Of a stretch of DNA of 64,000 nucleotides, positions 23,361 through 36,215 are shown piece after piece (position 1 is the stretch's first letter; each line of letters opens with the position of its first letter). The position numbers and the translations under genes are program-made. The notes beneath the pieces were generated by a model. It saw only the letters and a list, made by a program, of their open reading frames with translations, was not told the DNA's origin and did no database searches. The DNA comes from Perilla frutescens. Taxonomy: Eukaryota; Streptophyta; Magnoliopsida; Lamiales; Lamiaceae. The stretch spans positions 46,497,001 to 46,561,000 of the forward strand of contig BRKX01000009.1 of the NCBI GenBank assembly GCA_026008535.1, read 5' to 3'.

Positions 23361-24479
23361 CCAGGAACAATTATTCTTATCATGAACTTCTCTCAATTCA
23401 TACATGCCAACTGTAGAAGCAGAACCGCTGCAGTTCTCGTTTTCCTCTTAGTCACAAATCAAATACCCACTCTTTGATTCAACGTTGAAGCAATTTTCTT
23501 CCCAACAAACATCTGAACAAATACAAAGCTTTCATTCATATTTTGAAGCAAGAAGATTTTACCACGTAAATATATCATCAAACTGAAATCAGATTTTCCC
23601 AACAACTCTTCAAAGCTAACAATCTGGAATCATGCTGCAGATTATCGATTTGAAAGCAGGAAAGAAACCATCATCTCTACTTTTATTTCGGTAATATTTC
23701 AATCTCGTTATCTATATCAAAATAGTGAATCTTTGAATTTACTTTTAGTTTATAAAATATAAGTACGTGCAATTATAAAAAGAAGAACATGTAGCCTGAT
23801 CAATTATTCACACCGAAACCAGAACTTTTCATTCGACATCTAATTTGAATTTAATCCAGTTCTTCTACTCGATTTTAACTGCAAACCAAAAACTAAGCAC
23901 ATCCCAAAACGTGTGTGCTATTATATACATTTTTTCTAACCCATTCTTTCTCACTTTAAATCTTTCTTTCTCCAAGCTTTGACCGAGCTCAGATTAGAAG
24001 ATTTTAATTTTGTAGTTTTGTTTCTCATTTGTTAACTTTATTATTATAATAGTAAATTAATACTAGTATTAATTGTATAGTAATTGCATTCTCGAAATTC
24101 ACCCAGAACTTCTCTAAATTTCGTGACAAAAGATTTATAAAATGTGTTAATCTTAAATCTCACAAATTGTGTTGAAAGGAATAAAACTATTAACCAATCT
24201 GAACTAATTTCATAAACTAAGATAATTCGATCTGCTCTTGTAATTATTATAAAAGTTTTAACTCATTGAATTCTAAAATATATTCTCTTCTAAGCGAAGG
24301 CGAAGTCTTTAACATTTTTCGTTAAAAAATTGAGTTAGAGGTCTTCAAAGTAAAGGTGGGGATTTTCTAACTGATGAATGAAATTCCTTATATTTTGCTA
24401 TATGTGACTCGTTGTGTTTGATGTCATATATGTTATGAAATGTTACTTGCAAATCATATATAAATTGAAATGTTATATG

Positions 24480-24690
24480 GCCAGGGACTCGGTAAGGGGT
24501 CCGAGATCAGAAATGATGCTTGGGGTAAAAGCCCACAGTGCAATTAAATGGAAATATTCCTCAGTAAGGGGTCCGGGATCGGAAAGGGTCCTTGGGGTAA
24601 AAGCCCACAATGCAAATATATTGAGATAATGTATAGCCAGGGACTCAGAGAGGGGTCCAGGATCGGCAAAGGTCCTTGGTTAGGCCATCA
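24480..24690 (+). repeat. Tandem GGGGTCCGGGATCGG-type units inside solo LTR 1
   Basis: About three diverged units of some 60-70 bases (AGGGACTCGGTAAGGGGTCC, TTGGGGTAAAAGCCCA). A further unit is displaced to 25470-25530 by the MULE insertion. Confidence 0.6.
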
Positions 24691-24699
24691 TGCTATATA

Positions 24700-25415
24700 G
24701 AGTAAATTACACTTTTGGTCCCGTAAGAATATGGTCCAAACATTTTTAGTCCCACAATGTACAATTTTGGTCCCAAGTTTGATTTTTTCGACACTTTTGG
24801 TCCCGCACTTTATATTTGGACACTTTTAGTCCCAAAAACTAGCAGATAACTTAACGGATCTTAACATCCGTGAAGTGTTTATTTTGGAGGAATTTTTTCA
24901 CTATATTCCCTCTATTTTTCACCAACTATTATATATACAAGCATACAAGAGGCATTTTACTTTCATTTTAACCTTATTTTTTACCCTAATTTGTGGTTGC
25001 CTAATCATTTCACCGAGTTCAAAATATTTGTGGTTGTCTAACGTCCTCAATATCAACAAAAAATGAACAAAAAAAATGCAAAAAAAAAAAGAAAAGAATG
25101 AGGGATGTAGGTTAATTACGTAAGAAAATGAAACACATATATAATGTTCTTTAATTTTTTGCCCGCATCATTTCCAAACATTTTCCTTGATTTTGGATTT
25201 TGAGTTTAGGGATTTGATTTGCCTTAGATTTTTGGCAGATAGATTCTAGGGATTTTTTTAAAATGTAATTTGTTAGTTTTTGGGACTAAAAGTGTCCAAA
25301 TATAAACTGCGGGAGCAAAAGTGTCGAAAAAATCAAACTTGGGACCAAAATTGTACATTATGGGACTAAAATTGTTTGGACCCTATTCTTACGGGACCAA
25401 AAGTGTAATTTACTC
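24700..25415. mobile_element. Non-autonomous MULE with 9-bp target duplication, inside solo LTR 1
   Basis: Terminal inverted repeats of about 140 bp begin GAGTAAATTACACTTTTGG and read out as the reverse complement at the right end. They contain repeated GGTCCC/GGGACC blocks. Flanked by TGCTATATA at 24691-24699 and 25416-25424: nine bases, the hallmark of the Mutator superfamily. The interior (24850-25250) has no gene. Confidence 0.88.
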
Positions 25416-26879
25416 TGCTATATATTTGAAGTTAAATGTGCATTCATGTAAATATGTTGAGCTAATGTATAGCCAGGGACTCGGAGAGGAGTCCAGGACC
25501 AGCAAGGGTCCTTGGTTATGCCACCGTGCTATACATTTGAAGTTAAATGTGCATTTATCATGATTGGTTATATGTTGCTTTAATATATGTTATTACGTGT
25601 CCCCACTGAGTACGTGTAAGCTCATCACCTATTGTTTACACATTTCAGATTGAGGAGTTTGGTGATGGCGAGGAGGAGATGAATGTGGATTAACTAAAAT
25701 GTTAAATACTTAAGTTATTATATTACTTTTTAATCTCAAAACTTAAAACTATTAGTTATGTAGTAATGGCACAATACCCATTTCATACCTTTAAAATGTT
25801 TAGATCTTTAAACTCATCAAAATCGCTTCCGTACTATAATGTTATTTTCCAATTATAATGTTATTTTCTTCAAAAGAAATTTATTGATTAATTGGTTTAT
25901 TTTTCAGGTATGAGTTTATTTCCATTTTCAGTAAATTATTTATTTATATTTGTATATATATATATAAGTTAGTATTTTATAAAATTAATAGCATTCTAGG
26001 TTTCTAAAAAACTAGGGTGTTACACGTAAATTGCATTTTCCACCCACAGATGTTTTATATGGACAGAGTAGTGTCCTATAATAGAAGAGTTGAACGCCCG
26101 ATTCCAGCATTTAAAGGCTGGACACACAAGCTTTTATGCAAAAGATAGACTGCAGAATTGAAATAAGGTGGTTTCGGAGGAGGCCACATTTATGGCCCGC
26201 ATGTAGCAGAAGAATCTGGAAGAAAGGATAAGCATACCATGCCTGCTGTGGAGGCTGGTGTTGAGAAAGGTGAAGCTCCACGTGCTGTGGAGGCTTGTGC
26301 TGAGAAAGGTGAAGCTCCACGTGATGTTGCTGTGGAGGAACAATCCAACTATCCTGCCCGACCAACAACTAATGATCGTATACAGGAATATACTCAGAAG
26401 ATAATTGATGACTGCAAGAGAATGGCTGAGTCAATGTCCACATTGATCAAAATAGTAGAGAAAGTGCCACAATACATGATGGACAACCTCTTCTTCAAGA
26501 AATCATATGAAACAACCCAGCAGCTTTTGATCAAGAAACTGCCAAGTCCGATGTCTCAGGCATCACAGACTCAGACCCAGCCACAAGCAACCCCAGACGA
26601 TGATGAGTTTTGTAGTAATCCAGAACGAATATCAGCAATTAAGGAGATTAAGAGGGCTTTGGCAAAGCGTGCAGAGCTTGAGAAGATATACGCTGATGAA
26701 GGACCAACATTCAGTCTGGGGATAAATAATGATGCATAGGCTGATGTACTGAAGGTTACACAAGAAATTTCTGAACGGAATGTGTTGCATGAATAACCAG
26801 ATGAAACTGATACGATTGAGGCACAAATCCTGGAGGACGCAATTAACAAGGTATAGAAAAAATAGTCATTAGACCTCTC

Positions 26880-26945
26880 ATGGCTTATTTTAGCATTCTC
26901 ATGTATTATTTTAGCATTGTCATAACTTATTTTAGTATTAACACG
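26880..26945 (+). repeat. TTTTAGCA motif cluster in an intron of ULP copy 2
   Basis: Three or four forward units (CTTATTTTAGCATTCTCATG) in a short intron. A similar cluster sits in the intron at 27918-27985. Both are in the sense direction of the gene. Confidence 0.65.
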
Positions 26946-28124
26946 ACTTCTCTTTACTATCAAAAACCTTTTAGTGTAAACTTATATAAAGTTATGTTTC
27001 TAACATACATAAAAAACTAATTGCAGTTAGAGATGGAGCATCGCAATTCAAAGACATCAAAGCCAGATGAGGGTGTTGGGACATCAACGGAAAAACAATG
27101 TTCCGGATAATGCTGAGGTGTGATATAGCTATTGAAGTATATAACATTCAGCATCTTTATTACACTTTATTAAATGTTATTTTTTTTCAAAACAGATGAT
27201 ACAGACTCTTGCGACCCGGATGGAGATAAGAACTAAAGAACAGAAGAAGCCAACAGACAAGCTGATGCTTGACAGGCAGCAACTAGAGATATTCTTCTGA
27301 GTCATGCAAAATAATTCAGAGAGCAGGTATGTGACTCATACTCTGCAAAAACTACCGCATAAAAAACCATATTGTATACTTGTATATGACTGTCTTTCTA
27401 TTTATATTGAATTATCAGTGAACAAATCTTGTATGATGATACACGAGTCAGCATTGCACGGGTTGATATGATGACAATGTGTCCAAATGAATACATCGGT
27501 TCATCTGTTCTGGATGTTTGGAGCACCCTACTAAATCAAAATGAAAGAATTTTAGACCCGTCCTCTAAACATAGATTTTTCTTCACCACACAGCCTTGCG
27601 TAAGTGTATACTTAAGAAGAACTCCATATAAAGTGCTTAAACTGCACTCAATATAATTAAAAAAATGTTCTTCTTGCAGAGCTTCACTATAGTTGATGTA
27701 CCATCTGCATGGGATTCTTCCAAAAGATACACTTCTTTCGTCGAGAAAATAACATATGAGATCAAATGTTGCCCATGGGTATCTTTAAGTGATGTTGATC
27801 TGGTACACAATATTATTTTTACTCATCTTGACATTGTTTACATCAATTTACATATTATATTATTAATGCGAATATTGAGTTTGTAAAACATGCAAGAATT
27901 ATAACACAAACATATTTTGGCTTTTTTAGCATTACATAGTCCATTATTAGCACTGCTATAGTGTTTGTTTAGCATTGTGCAGTTTTATATTAACAATACA
28001 TATCTATATCAAGTAACTCATTCTTTATTGACAACCCATGTTAACTCTATGTGCAGTTTTTCTTTCATATCTGCCATTCAAGTCACTTCTTCTTTATCTC
28101 TATTGATGTGAGTAACTTCAATGT

Positions 28125-30792
28125 TGTAACGCCCCAGTCCCGGAAGAATAGTGACAAGGGACCGGTGCGTTACTAGGGGAAGGGGTTGTTGCATAAAGAT
28201 AATTATATAAATGGGGTTAGTGCATCAATCATTTAGGCAGCATAAACTTTATAACTGTAATATAACCACGCACTAAAGCGTTCAGAAAGAACTTGAATGA
28301 ATTAACAATCCTCAAAGGGAACTTATCCCACCAATCAATTGTAAAGGCACATCTCAACAATAAGCACAAATCATAATATGATTCAAACAATTGAAGATAA
28401 ACTATATCAGAGTAAATGGAACAAGCGCATAGCATCTTTATTAAACTTAAGCAAATTATTTCAAACTATTTCATTATTTTAGAGTATCTAGGATCTCTAA
28501 ACAACACAAAAAGAGCAAGCATATAACAAAAGGCCAGCCTTGCCTCAGCTCCGTCATCTTCCAGTCTGCCTCTCAACCTGAAAATATTTAGAAAGATTTG
28601 GACTGAGTACTATTGTACCCAGTGGGAAATTTTGATAAACAGTTCACAATCATTTTATAAATATGAATATCGTATCCACACAAGTATAACAATGGAAAGG
28701 TTTCAAATCTAAAAAGCATTCCATGTATACAAAGCTTCTTTTAACCTTACTTGCACGCTCTATCTCAACTGTCCCTTCATACAGTGTCTTAACTTATATA
28801 CACGTCCTTCAGCCCGACTGTCTAAAAAAGAATAGTGTATACAGTCCCAAAGCTTTAAGGATCCAAACTCGAGTCTAGTTAAGCACTCAATATTTTCGTA
28901 GGATACTAGCGAATGCGAACAGTGAGCTAAATTATTTTGATACAGATATTCATGCTTCACAATTTAAAAATAGTTGAGCTTATTAGCTAAACATAATTTG
29001 AGAAAGATATGGCCCACCTGGATATCAGATTTGCTTTCAAATTCTGGATTGATTTTACTCGATTTCTGCTACTTTCTCTGACCCTACAATAACCAGTCTT
29101 TGCTTAGTTAACTGAATGACCGTTATTAAAACTCAACTCCTAAACTCCCTTTTAATTTAATATATTTGATCAACTCTATTATTTGATTAAACATTTAAAA
29201 TAATAGTTATCTCACATATAGAAATTTTAATTCACTAATTACTATTGGTACCTAATTGAATCCTTTGTCTCAACTAATAGAATATAACATATTTCCTTAG
29301 AACCATTTTTTTAAAAATATATTTACACAATTAACCTAATCTTTGAATATATATATATATATATTATATAAATATATATAAATATCTGGTATCTAAAATT
29401 CAAATTGGGAAAGAATGAGTATATAAATTCTTAGGTAATCTAAGAAAATAATCTAAACATGTAATTAAATTTCATAACGTATATATTTTTTTTCTTAGAC
29501 CAACTATTACCACACTATTCATAAAAGTTTTCACCTCAAATAAAATTAAGAAAATAAATCTTATTATTATTACAGAATATGTAAAATTTAATTAAAATGT
29601 TAAAATAAGTGAGGTGAACACTAATATCACTTAATTCCTTTGGTATTTATCATTTCAATTATTTGGCCACATTTCTTTATTTGGAGAACTACTACAAAAT
29701 TATGCAACCAAATGATTATAAATTTACACCACTTATGATTATCCTATAAATTAACTAAAAATATATAATGAATAGAACTAATAATTAATCATAAATATGA
29801 AACATGTTTAATCTTCAAATCAGCGACTTTTGAGAATTAGGTTAGTCTTACTATGTACTCTTAAATCAATTAATCAAGGTTACATACTGAATAACTATTC
29901 TCTACAATATATAAAACTTATAGAACATAATTTAATTTGTTATTATAATTCCGTAATCACATGAATATTATCAAATTATAATTGTTAGATCTCAATATAA
30001 ATTCTAAAATCTAATCATCAATGAGTAAATAAATATCTCATAGCCAACTATTTCAAGTTACAACCAAATGAATTCATATACAAAATTAATCATTAATTAA
30101 AAGAGTGTAAAGAAACTTCTTACCACCAAATTATATGATATGATTAATCTATTCATGAGTTATGTGCTATAATAAATTATCAATTGAAAAAAATGTGTGT
30201 GTATATATATTTATATACCTTGAAAAAGAAAAGCGAATGAACCCTAGTTTTCGTCAATGAAACTTATGGTGCAAAGATATATTTCGAGAGATTGAAGTTT
30301 TATAAAATAAAAGTTTAATTAAAACACTAATATATCTCTTTAATATTTTAATTTAAAAGAAAATAAGAGTCACAATCTACTATTCTATAATAAGGACACA
30401 TATATCACTTCTATGTAATGCATGACACGTAGCTAGGGAATATAAGATATCTTCTTTTAATTTTTTATTATATATATATATATGTATAATTAACTTTGTA
30501 AATAAATAACAAAAATATACATAAAATGTATGTGTGTATTTGTGTGAAATAAAGATCATACTTAATCTATTCGCACTCGATATATAAATAAACTCCAATT
30601 AATTAAACTAAGTTCATATCTAGGGTTCCGAATAAAAATACAAGAATATATCGAAGTATCTCTAACCTACTCAACAAGCATACTTATCTAAAAAAAATTA
30701 AAAAAAAAATTAAGGGTCTATTTTCTTTCCTAGCTTACCCTTAAGGTAATCATAGGCTCTTTTTTTTATATTATAAAGTTTGGGATATTACA
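28125..30792. mobile_element. Ty3-gypsy solo LTR 2 inside the catalytic exon of ULP copy 2
   Basis: Begins TGTAACGCCCC, ends GGATATTACA; 2668 bp, flanked by a perfect AATGT duplication (28120-28124, 30793-30797). It breaks the exon between the catalytic His and Asp. Removing it together with one AATGT leaves the reading frame open across the junction (NFNV|EIIDNS). Very AT-rich interior without genes. Confidence 0.88.
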
Positions 30793-31333
30793 AATGTTGA
30801 GATTATTGACAACTCAAGTGCACGGGATAGTGAAAAGGATAGAATTAAGCTCAAGTACAGCGACATTCTAGACAACCTGGTAATATATAAATGTGTCATC
30901 AATTATTTTTTCTTACTATCTATATCAATTAAAAAAACTAATTTTTAAAAACACATGCAGGTAAACTTTTCCAGTGAGTTCCTCGCAAGTGCTGGACTTG
31001 AACAAAACAAAAGGACTGAAGGAAAAACATAAGACTACCGGGATGAAGATGCCATGGAGAGATACAAAGAACAAGGTTGATTGTGGTGTTTATGTCATGA
31101 GGCACATGGAGACGAACAGAGGAGGTGGTCTGAAAGGCTGGAGCAGTGGCCTGAAGAAAGGAAACGACAAGCAGATGAAATTTTTAAGAACAAAATACTG
31201 TTCTGCAATCATAAGTGCAGACAGTAACATACTCAAGGATCAACATCTCAAATCTGCAAATCTATACTTCAAAGAATCATGTAGCCATGGAGAAATTGTG
31301 GTAGACCCCACAAAAATGAAAAAAATGAACTGA

Positions 31334-32180
31334 CTTGTTGCATAATGATTTTCAATTGTGTATTACCTATGATACAATATTAGTATTTGATTGTATATAG
31401 TATTAATGGATCAATATTTTGTAGTAACTGACACACTTTCTTATTCTTGTGAATATTTTGGTATTAGCACTGGAAATTGAGGTTTTAGCACTTCCATTTT
31501 CTTTTTTAGCACTAGTAAAGCATTTGTTAGCATTACATAAAAAAGAGATATAAGCAGTATGTCTATTATCATTAAAAGTAAACATATAAACTCATAATAA
31601 ATGGTATTTTGAGTTTTAGCACTTACAGTTCCTTTTTTAACACCGGTATATAAGACTAACATGTTACTCTACTTAATATTTAGATTTACAATTCTAATTT
31701 TTCAACAGTATTAACCGAGCATTTAACACTGGCATTTTGACTTTTATCACTTACAAATCTTTTTTTAACATATAAGACTACCAACTTTGATTAATTAATA
31801 TTTAGATTCACAATTCTAAGTTTTCAGCACTGGTATTTTAATTTTAGCACTTGACATTCCTTTTTCAGTACTCGTACTAAAATGTAACACTAATTGATTA
31901 GTCTACCTATTATCTAGATTTGCAATTCTGAAGTTTTGGCACTTTGATAAGGGTATTTTAGCACTGGTAGTTTATACTTTAGCACTTACGTTTCCTTGTT
32001 TAGCACTGATATTACAAACTATATTAGCAGTGCGTACACACCTGCTAGAAATATTAAACTTTTATTAGTAATCCAAAAAGGGAAATATAAACTGTGCCTA
32101 TTACCATTACAGGAAAGAATATTACTATCATTAATAAAAAATCAGTATGAAAAAAGTACAAAAAATAAAATAAAATGTAT
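31334..32180 (+). repeat. Spacer between ULP copy 2 and the transposase 3' end, with forward motif array
   Basis: No gene. About fifteen TTTTAGCAC-type units between 31455 and 32010 (TTTTAGCACTTCCATTTTC, TTAGCACTGG), forward, that is, downstream sense of ULP and antisense to the convergent transposase gene. Confidence 0.7.
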
Positions 32181-32727
32181 CTACTTCTTCCCACAATTCA
32201 TAGAATCATGATTGGCTTTCTTCTCACACTTCTTGCAAGTCCTTAAAGGTTTCTTTGTGCGTTCAGCTCTCACCTCTTCTTTTGATTTTATATGACTTGC
32301 ACTGCCTTTTGTCTTCATAAGGTCAGACGGATGTACCTCAACTTCACTAGGTGCACACAATCCATAAAAATCAGAAAATAATCTACTCTTGTTAGACATA
32401 GTATCATCTTCAACATTATCACATAAAAACCCCTCTCTTAACTCACGTATACTTTGTAACAACAGAGACATCTTTGCAGTGTCACCTTCAGCAACAGAAA
32501 TACATGCATAAAACTCATAAATTAATTGGTTTGTAACAATTTTGTTCTCCTCCAACAAGAAACAACGATCACCCAACAATGCGTCTGCTTCACTAATGAG
32601 TGAAGACTTCATCCAACGAGACACAACGTATTTAGAAGGTATCGACTCCAATTTTAAATCTTTGAATAGAGTGAATATGTGGTAGCGCAGCGTCCCATCC
32701 CTCACAAATTTCAAACAGCTGCATATA
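32181..32727 (-). pseudogene. FAR1-type MULE transposase of MULE I, 3' part
   Basis: C-terminal part of the transposase whose 5' part is at 53776-55689; the Tekay nest separates them. It starts with the SWIM zinc finger CSCLKFVRDGTLRYH. The third ligand Cys has become Arg, while the final His is kept. Then comes a long helical region (KYVVSRWMKSSLISEADALL; LIYEFYACISVAEGDTAKM) and a Cys/Lys-rich tail (TCKKCEKKANHDSMNCGKK), as in FAR1-related proteins and their MULE relatives. The stop is just beyond 32181. The join across the Tekay insertion is in frame once one target duplication is removed. Confidence 0.88.
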
Positions 32728-35678
32728 TATAACACCCCAGATTTTCAGATAAGGTTTAGAGGATTATTAAGAGTAATTAAGAAGCTAAGGAAGAAGTTTA
32801 ATTAAAGGATAAGAAAAAAATATCAGATGTCAATCACGACTTTAGGAGTCATTTTGCATGAAATCGTCTTTTCTGAAAATTTGATCTTAACTCAAATTTG
32901 GTCGATTTTGTCCTTTTTGGAAAGGTTTAAACTCAAGGAGTGTGTCAGTGTTTTCAGATTTTAAATCTGAAGTCATTTGAGTTCCCGGTGATTTAAAACG
33001 TGTTTAAAGAAGCTATAAATAGTAATTTCTGCGAGCCTTCGTGATTTGAGAAATTTACAAAATCATCATCGTTGATCAAAGTCTTGTTCTTTCAAGCCCC
33101 TCTTATGTATTTTGACTTAAGGAATCCATTTGTGTTCACAGATTTTCATTCTGAGGTCAATTGCTTGCTCGGAAATTTTATTTGTCCCTTGAGATGAATA
33201 GTAAAGTCTCTTTTTGGAAGGAATCTTGGCACGTCTATTTTCTGACAACCCCGTCTTCACCCCAAAATAAATTGGTTAAATAGTACTCAAGACAAAGAAC
33301 CTCCTAGTATTTTTAGATTTCATGTCTGAGGTCATTTGGACCTCGACATCTAATAAAACAACTTTTAACCGAACCCGGGGTAACTTTTGCAGTATTCTTG
33401 CACTGCAATGGCTTCCTTCGGAAGCCAAGATTTACTCCTATAAATAGGAGGCCCTCCTTTTCACTTTTCACACCTCTCATATTCCATTTTCACTCCCAAG
33501 AAAAGGTAGGCACTCGTGTTGGGGAGCGCTCTTCGTGAGCGCACCCCCAAGGGCGATGAGTAAAGTGGCGAAGAAGGAGTGTGGCAAAAAAATGTGCTAG
33601 GGTGCCGTCGGGGCGCAGTGGATGGCTCTGCCACAGCTGCAACTCGATGAGTCATCGAACTAGTCACCTTCCTTCGACGCACCCGACCCCGTACATTTTA
33701 TATCGTCAACCTCAAATCATTTTATTTTCACTTCATTTTCTGCTTTTATTTCGTGTTCTTCGCGTTCTTCATAGAAATTGCTTTTATTTCCTTAAATTCC
33801 ACCTAGATTAATGTTTCGATGTTTGTTATAGTTAAATCTATGCATACCGTTTCATGTTGATTTAAATTATGGAAGTATTTTCGTTTTAATTCTTTTGAAG
33901 TGTTCTTCACGTTCTTTGGGTTCGTCGAAAAATCAAAGAACACCAAAGAACCCAGATAAAGATCGCCCATAATCTGGGCAAGGGGGAAGGCCGCAACCGC
34001 GGGGGTGCCGCCGCCGCGCAACAACCCCCTCGGCCAAACACCCCGTGCGAGCACGCCGTAGAGCGCGGGCGCGCGGTGTCCCTCCCCCCTCCGTGTTGTT
34101 CCGCACTGATTTTTCTGGCTATGTTCATACCCTTTTTTGAGCCTTTCGAGTTGTGTTTTTCCCAAGCTAATCCCGAGTTATTTCTAAGTTTAATTTAAGA
34201 AGATTTTCAATATTATTCTGAGTTATTTCAAGTAAACTTCTCAAGTTATTTTCATCTAAAACTTGGGTATCAAAATGAGAATTCTCCAAGTAAATTATTC
34301 TCGAATTCTATAAAGTCATTAAGTCGTGCAATCTGTATTTAAGTCTTAGATTAGGGTCTTTGGGTTAGTTGTTGCTATTTCTCGTTCTAGATGCTCGATT
34401 TCTTCGAAGGAGGTCGCTAAGATGATTCGACTTTTGTAGGAGAAATTGCGGCCAGTGAGAACTCGGAGAAGGATGGTAAGCCTTTTGCCTCATCCTCTGC
34501 TCAGTGATCAAGGTAGGTAAACCTATACTTTTTCCTATAAATTTGAGCTAATGAGCTCTAGAAGCATGTTAGGGCAAATGAAATATTTAATAAAATATTT
34601 TTGCTCTGCCTGATTGGTCTCTGTGCATAGAAAGTAAAGAAAGAAAGTTATCGAGCTCTCAAGCATGATTTATTCATAAAAAGATTGTTAAGTACAATTT
34701 ATGCTAGCATGAGATGATTATAATTGCTTTAATTACAATCGATGTTTATAAGTACCTACTTTCCTCGTATTTGAGTGTTGGATTTTGCTAAGTCTATAGT
34801 ACTTAGGGTTGCCTTTTCAGATGATAGAAAATCCCTTGTAGGCTAAGATCCTATTCAGTTAAGAAGTAGCCTAGATGATTGCTCTAGGTTTGATAATTCA
34901 AGTAAGTTAAGCTTAAGTTAAGGAAGTTAAGAAGAACATAGTCTTGCTATAATCAGGACTCGAGCTTAGAAGTTGTGATCTTTGATCATTTACAGTGAGT
35001 CACTGCTGGGTTAATTCCCTCGCAAACTCGTTGGGATATTTGAGGTAACCCCTCTTCTATCCTACGGTATGCCCGAGGGTACAGTTAACATCAAGTTTGA
35101 GCTAAGATTGGGCCCAAAAGAAAAGAAAAGGTTTACGGATATAGAGAGAGCTTTTGCATTTTGCTCTCTATATTCCATCATTTGATTATTGGATATTCTC
35201 AAAGTTGTTGAAGAGTTTTTGTAAAAACCCACTGAGTACACTTGTGTTCACACTCTCTTTTTCAAATATTTTCAGGTTGAGATGCTGAAGTCGTTGGTGG
35301 CTGTGGATGTGGGTTGGCTGCCAAGTTTTTGCTATTGTTTAAGTGTTTACAAATTCCACTATAATTCTGCTACTTTGATATATGTCATCTAAATTTCGAA
35401 CATATTCTCTATTTCAATTCCTTTGAACAAAATATCTCGAAACGATCTAATTAATTTAATGATGCATATCTAGTTATATTCCCTCTTACATGTTGGTGTC
35501 TGTTTAATTGATTAATCTCCGGATGAGCATACTTATTCGTGTTAGTAGAAGCCCTTGCTATTCATATTCTTTAATCACATTTCTTTCATATTCAAGTAAC
35601 CCCGTTTAATCCATAATAATCCCTTAATAACATCCCGTCCCCATTCATTAATCTCTATCTCGGGATGGGGCTAGTACA
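32728..35678 (+). repeat. 5' LTR of the Tekay-type element
   Basis: 2951 bp. It contains a TATA box at 33439-33446 within CTCCTATAAATAGGAG, a GC-rich block around 33980-34090, and CCCACTGAGTACACTTGTG followed by TTTTCAGGTTGAGATG near 35230-35285. No ORF worth calling. Confidence 0.9.
33439..33446 (+). promoter_or_regulatory. TATA box of the Tekay 5' LTR
   Basis: TATAAATA in the palindromic context CTCCTATAAATAGGAG. It is conserved at 49698-49705 in the 3' LTR and followed by a pyrimidine-rich start region. Confidence 0.65.
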
Positions 35679-35680
35679 GA

Positions 35681-35692
35681 TGGTATCGGAGC
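35681..35692 (+). other. Primer-binding site of the Tekay-type element
   Basis: TGGTATCGGAGC two bases after the LTR; complementary to the 3' end of initiator Met tRNA apart from one change (TGGTATCAGAGC expected). Confidence 0.88.
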
Positions 35693-36206
35693 AGGCTGCA
35701 ACTCTGTAGACATGTTTCTTTGTTAAAAATAAGTGTTTGTGTGCATATGAATTGCTTTATGATACAACAGCAACCCACAACTCGCCATTACCCTTGCATC
35801 TTCAACAAAAATGAGGTATGGTAGTATAGAGGATTTAGATTTTGGATTCATGATTTTTGGAATACAGGAAAGGAAAATATTTGAGCAAGCGTACCTCTTT
35901 ATGGATGAAGGGAAAACCGTGAGAATGAAATTCCAAGTAAAAATTATTTGGGTAAGACAATTTACTGATATGAAAGGTTTTTGAAAAAGGATTCTAAATC
36001 AGAAATAAAGTTTAAAATCATTCTCAAAAATTGTCTAAAAGATAAACTTTCTATTTAAAGACTTTGGCACCAAATTTTAATAAATCTCATCTGTTTAAAG
36101 GATAAATGCATGAAAAGGAAATAGTTTGAATCTAGATGATAGTATGATCTCAGGAGGACCTTAGGTCTCCCTCATAAATTTAGACTGATTAAGTCTCCTT
36201 TTCTAG
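35693..36206. other. Leader of the Tekay-type element
   Basis: Non-coding, about 510 bases, ending at an ATG (36207) that opens the unrecognised ORF. Confidence 0.55.
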
Positions 36207-36215
36207 ATGGCTAAG
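36207..36215 (+). CDS. First three codons of the unrecognised ORF1 of the Tekay-type element
   Basis: ATGGCTAAG at the exact edge of the Athila insertion. The last five bases (CTAAG) are the target duplication, repeated at 46722-46726, and the frame continues from there (see 46727-47248). Confidence 0.45.

Larger units (their letters stand above)
23055..26024. mobile_element. Ty3-gypsy solo LTR 1 in an intron of ULP copy 2
   Basis: Begins TGTAACGACCC and ends GGGTGTTACA, with a perfect target duplication CGTAA (23050-23054, 26025-26029). It is 2970 bp long, including a later 716-bp MULE. CCCACTGAGTACGTG followed by TTTCAGATTGAGGAG near 25610-25680 is a layout also seen in the Tekay-type LTRs of this window. 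No internal genes, so it is a recombination product. An AAT microsatellite lies at 23292-23360. Confidence 0.88.
21295..31333 (+). pseudogene. ULP1-type (C48) cysteine protease gene, copy 2 of MULE I, split by two solo LTRs
   Basis: More complete than copy 1. Possible first exon at 21295 (MKRKLF, Arg/Lys-rich). An exon from about 22136 (GPSKRRRET, nuclear-signal-like) runs to 22972: TPEQRNAIESIGFGSILQLG, HWLVTNFDPESCELILKRD, WFKIHFMVLLINSMIES. Solo LTR 1 lies in the following intron. The next exon (26050-) has DRVVSYNRRVERPIPAFKGW and a long Gln/Lys/Glu-rich middle to 26849; later exons give NEYIGSSVLDVWSTLLNQ and CPWVSLSDVDLV. The catalytic His exon (HSSHFFFISIDV, 28070-) is cut by solo LTR 2 and resumes at 30798 as EIIDNSSARD in the same frame. 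The catalytic Cys is in KVDCGVYVMRHMETNRGGG (about 31085). Stops at 22278, 26146, 26164, 26737, 26794, 27298 and 31031 show it is dead. Confidence 0.82.

Noticed and set aside
21295..31333. Host SUMO protease gene invaded by transposons
   Set aside because: A second diverged copy sits beside it, both lie between MULE ends, and introns hold the MULE motif; a transposon gene is simpler.
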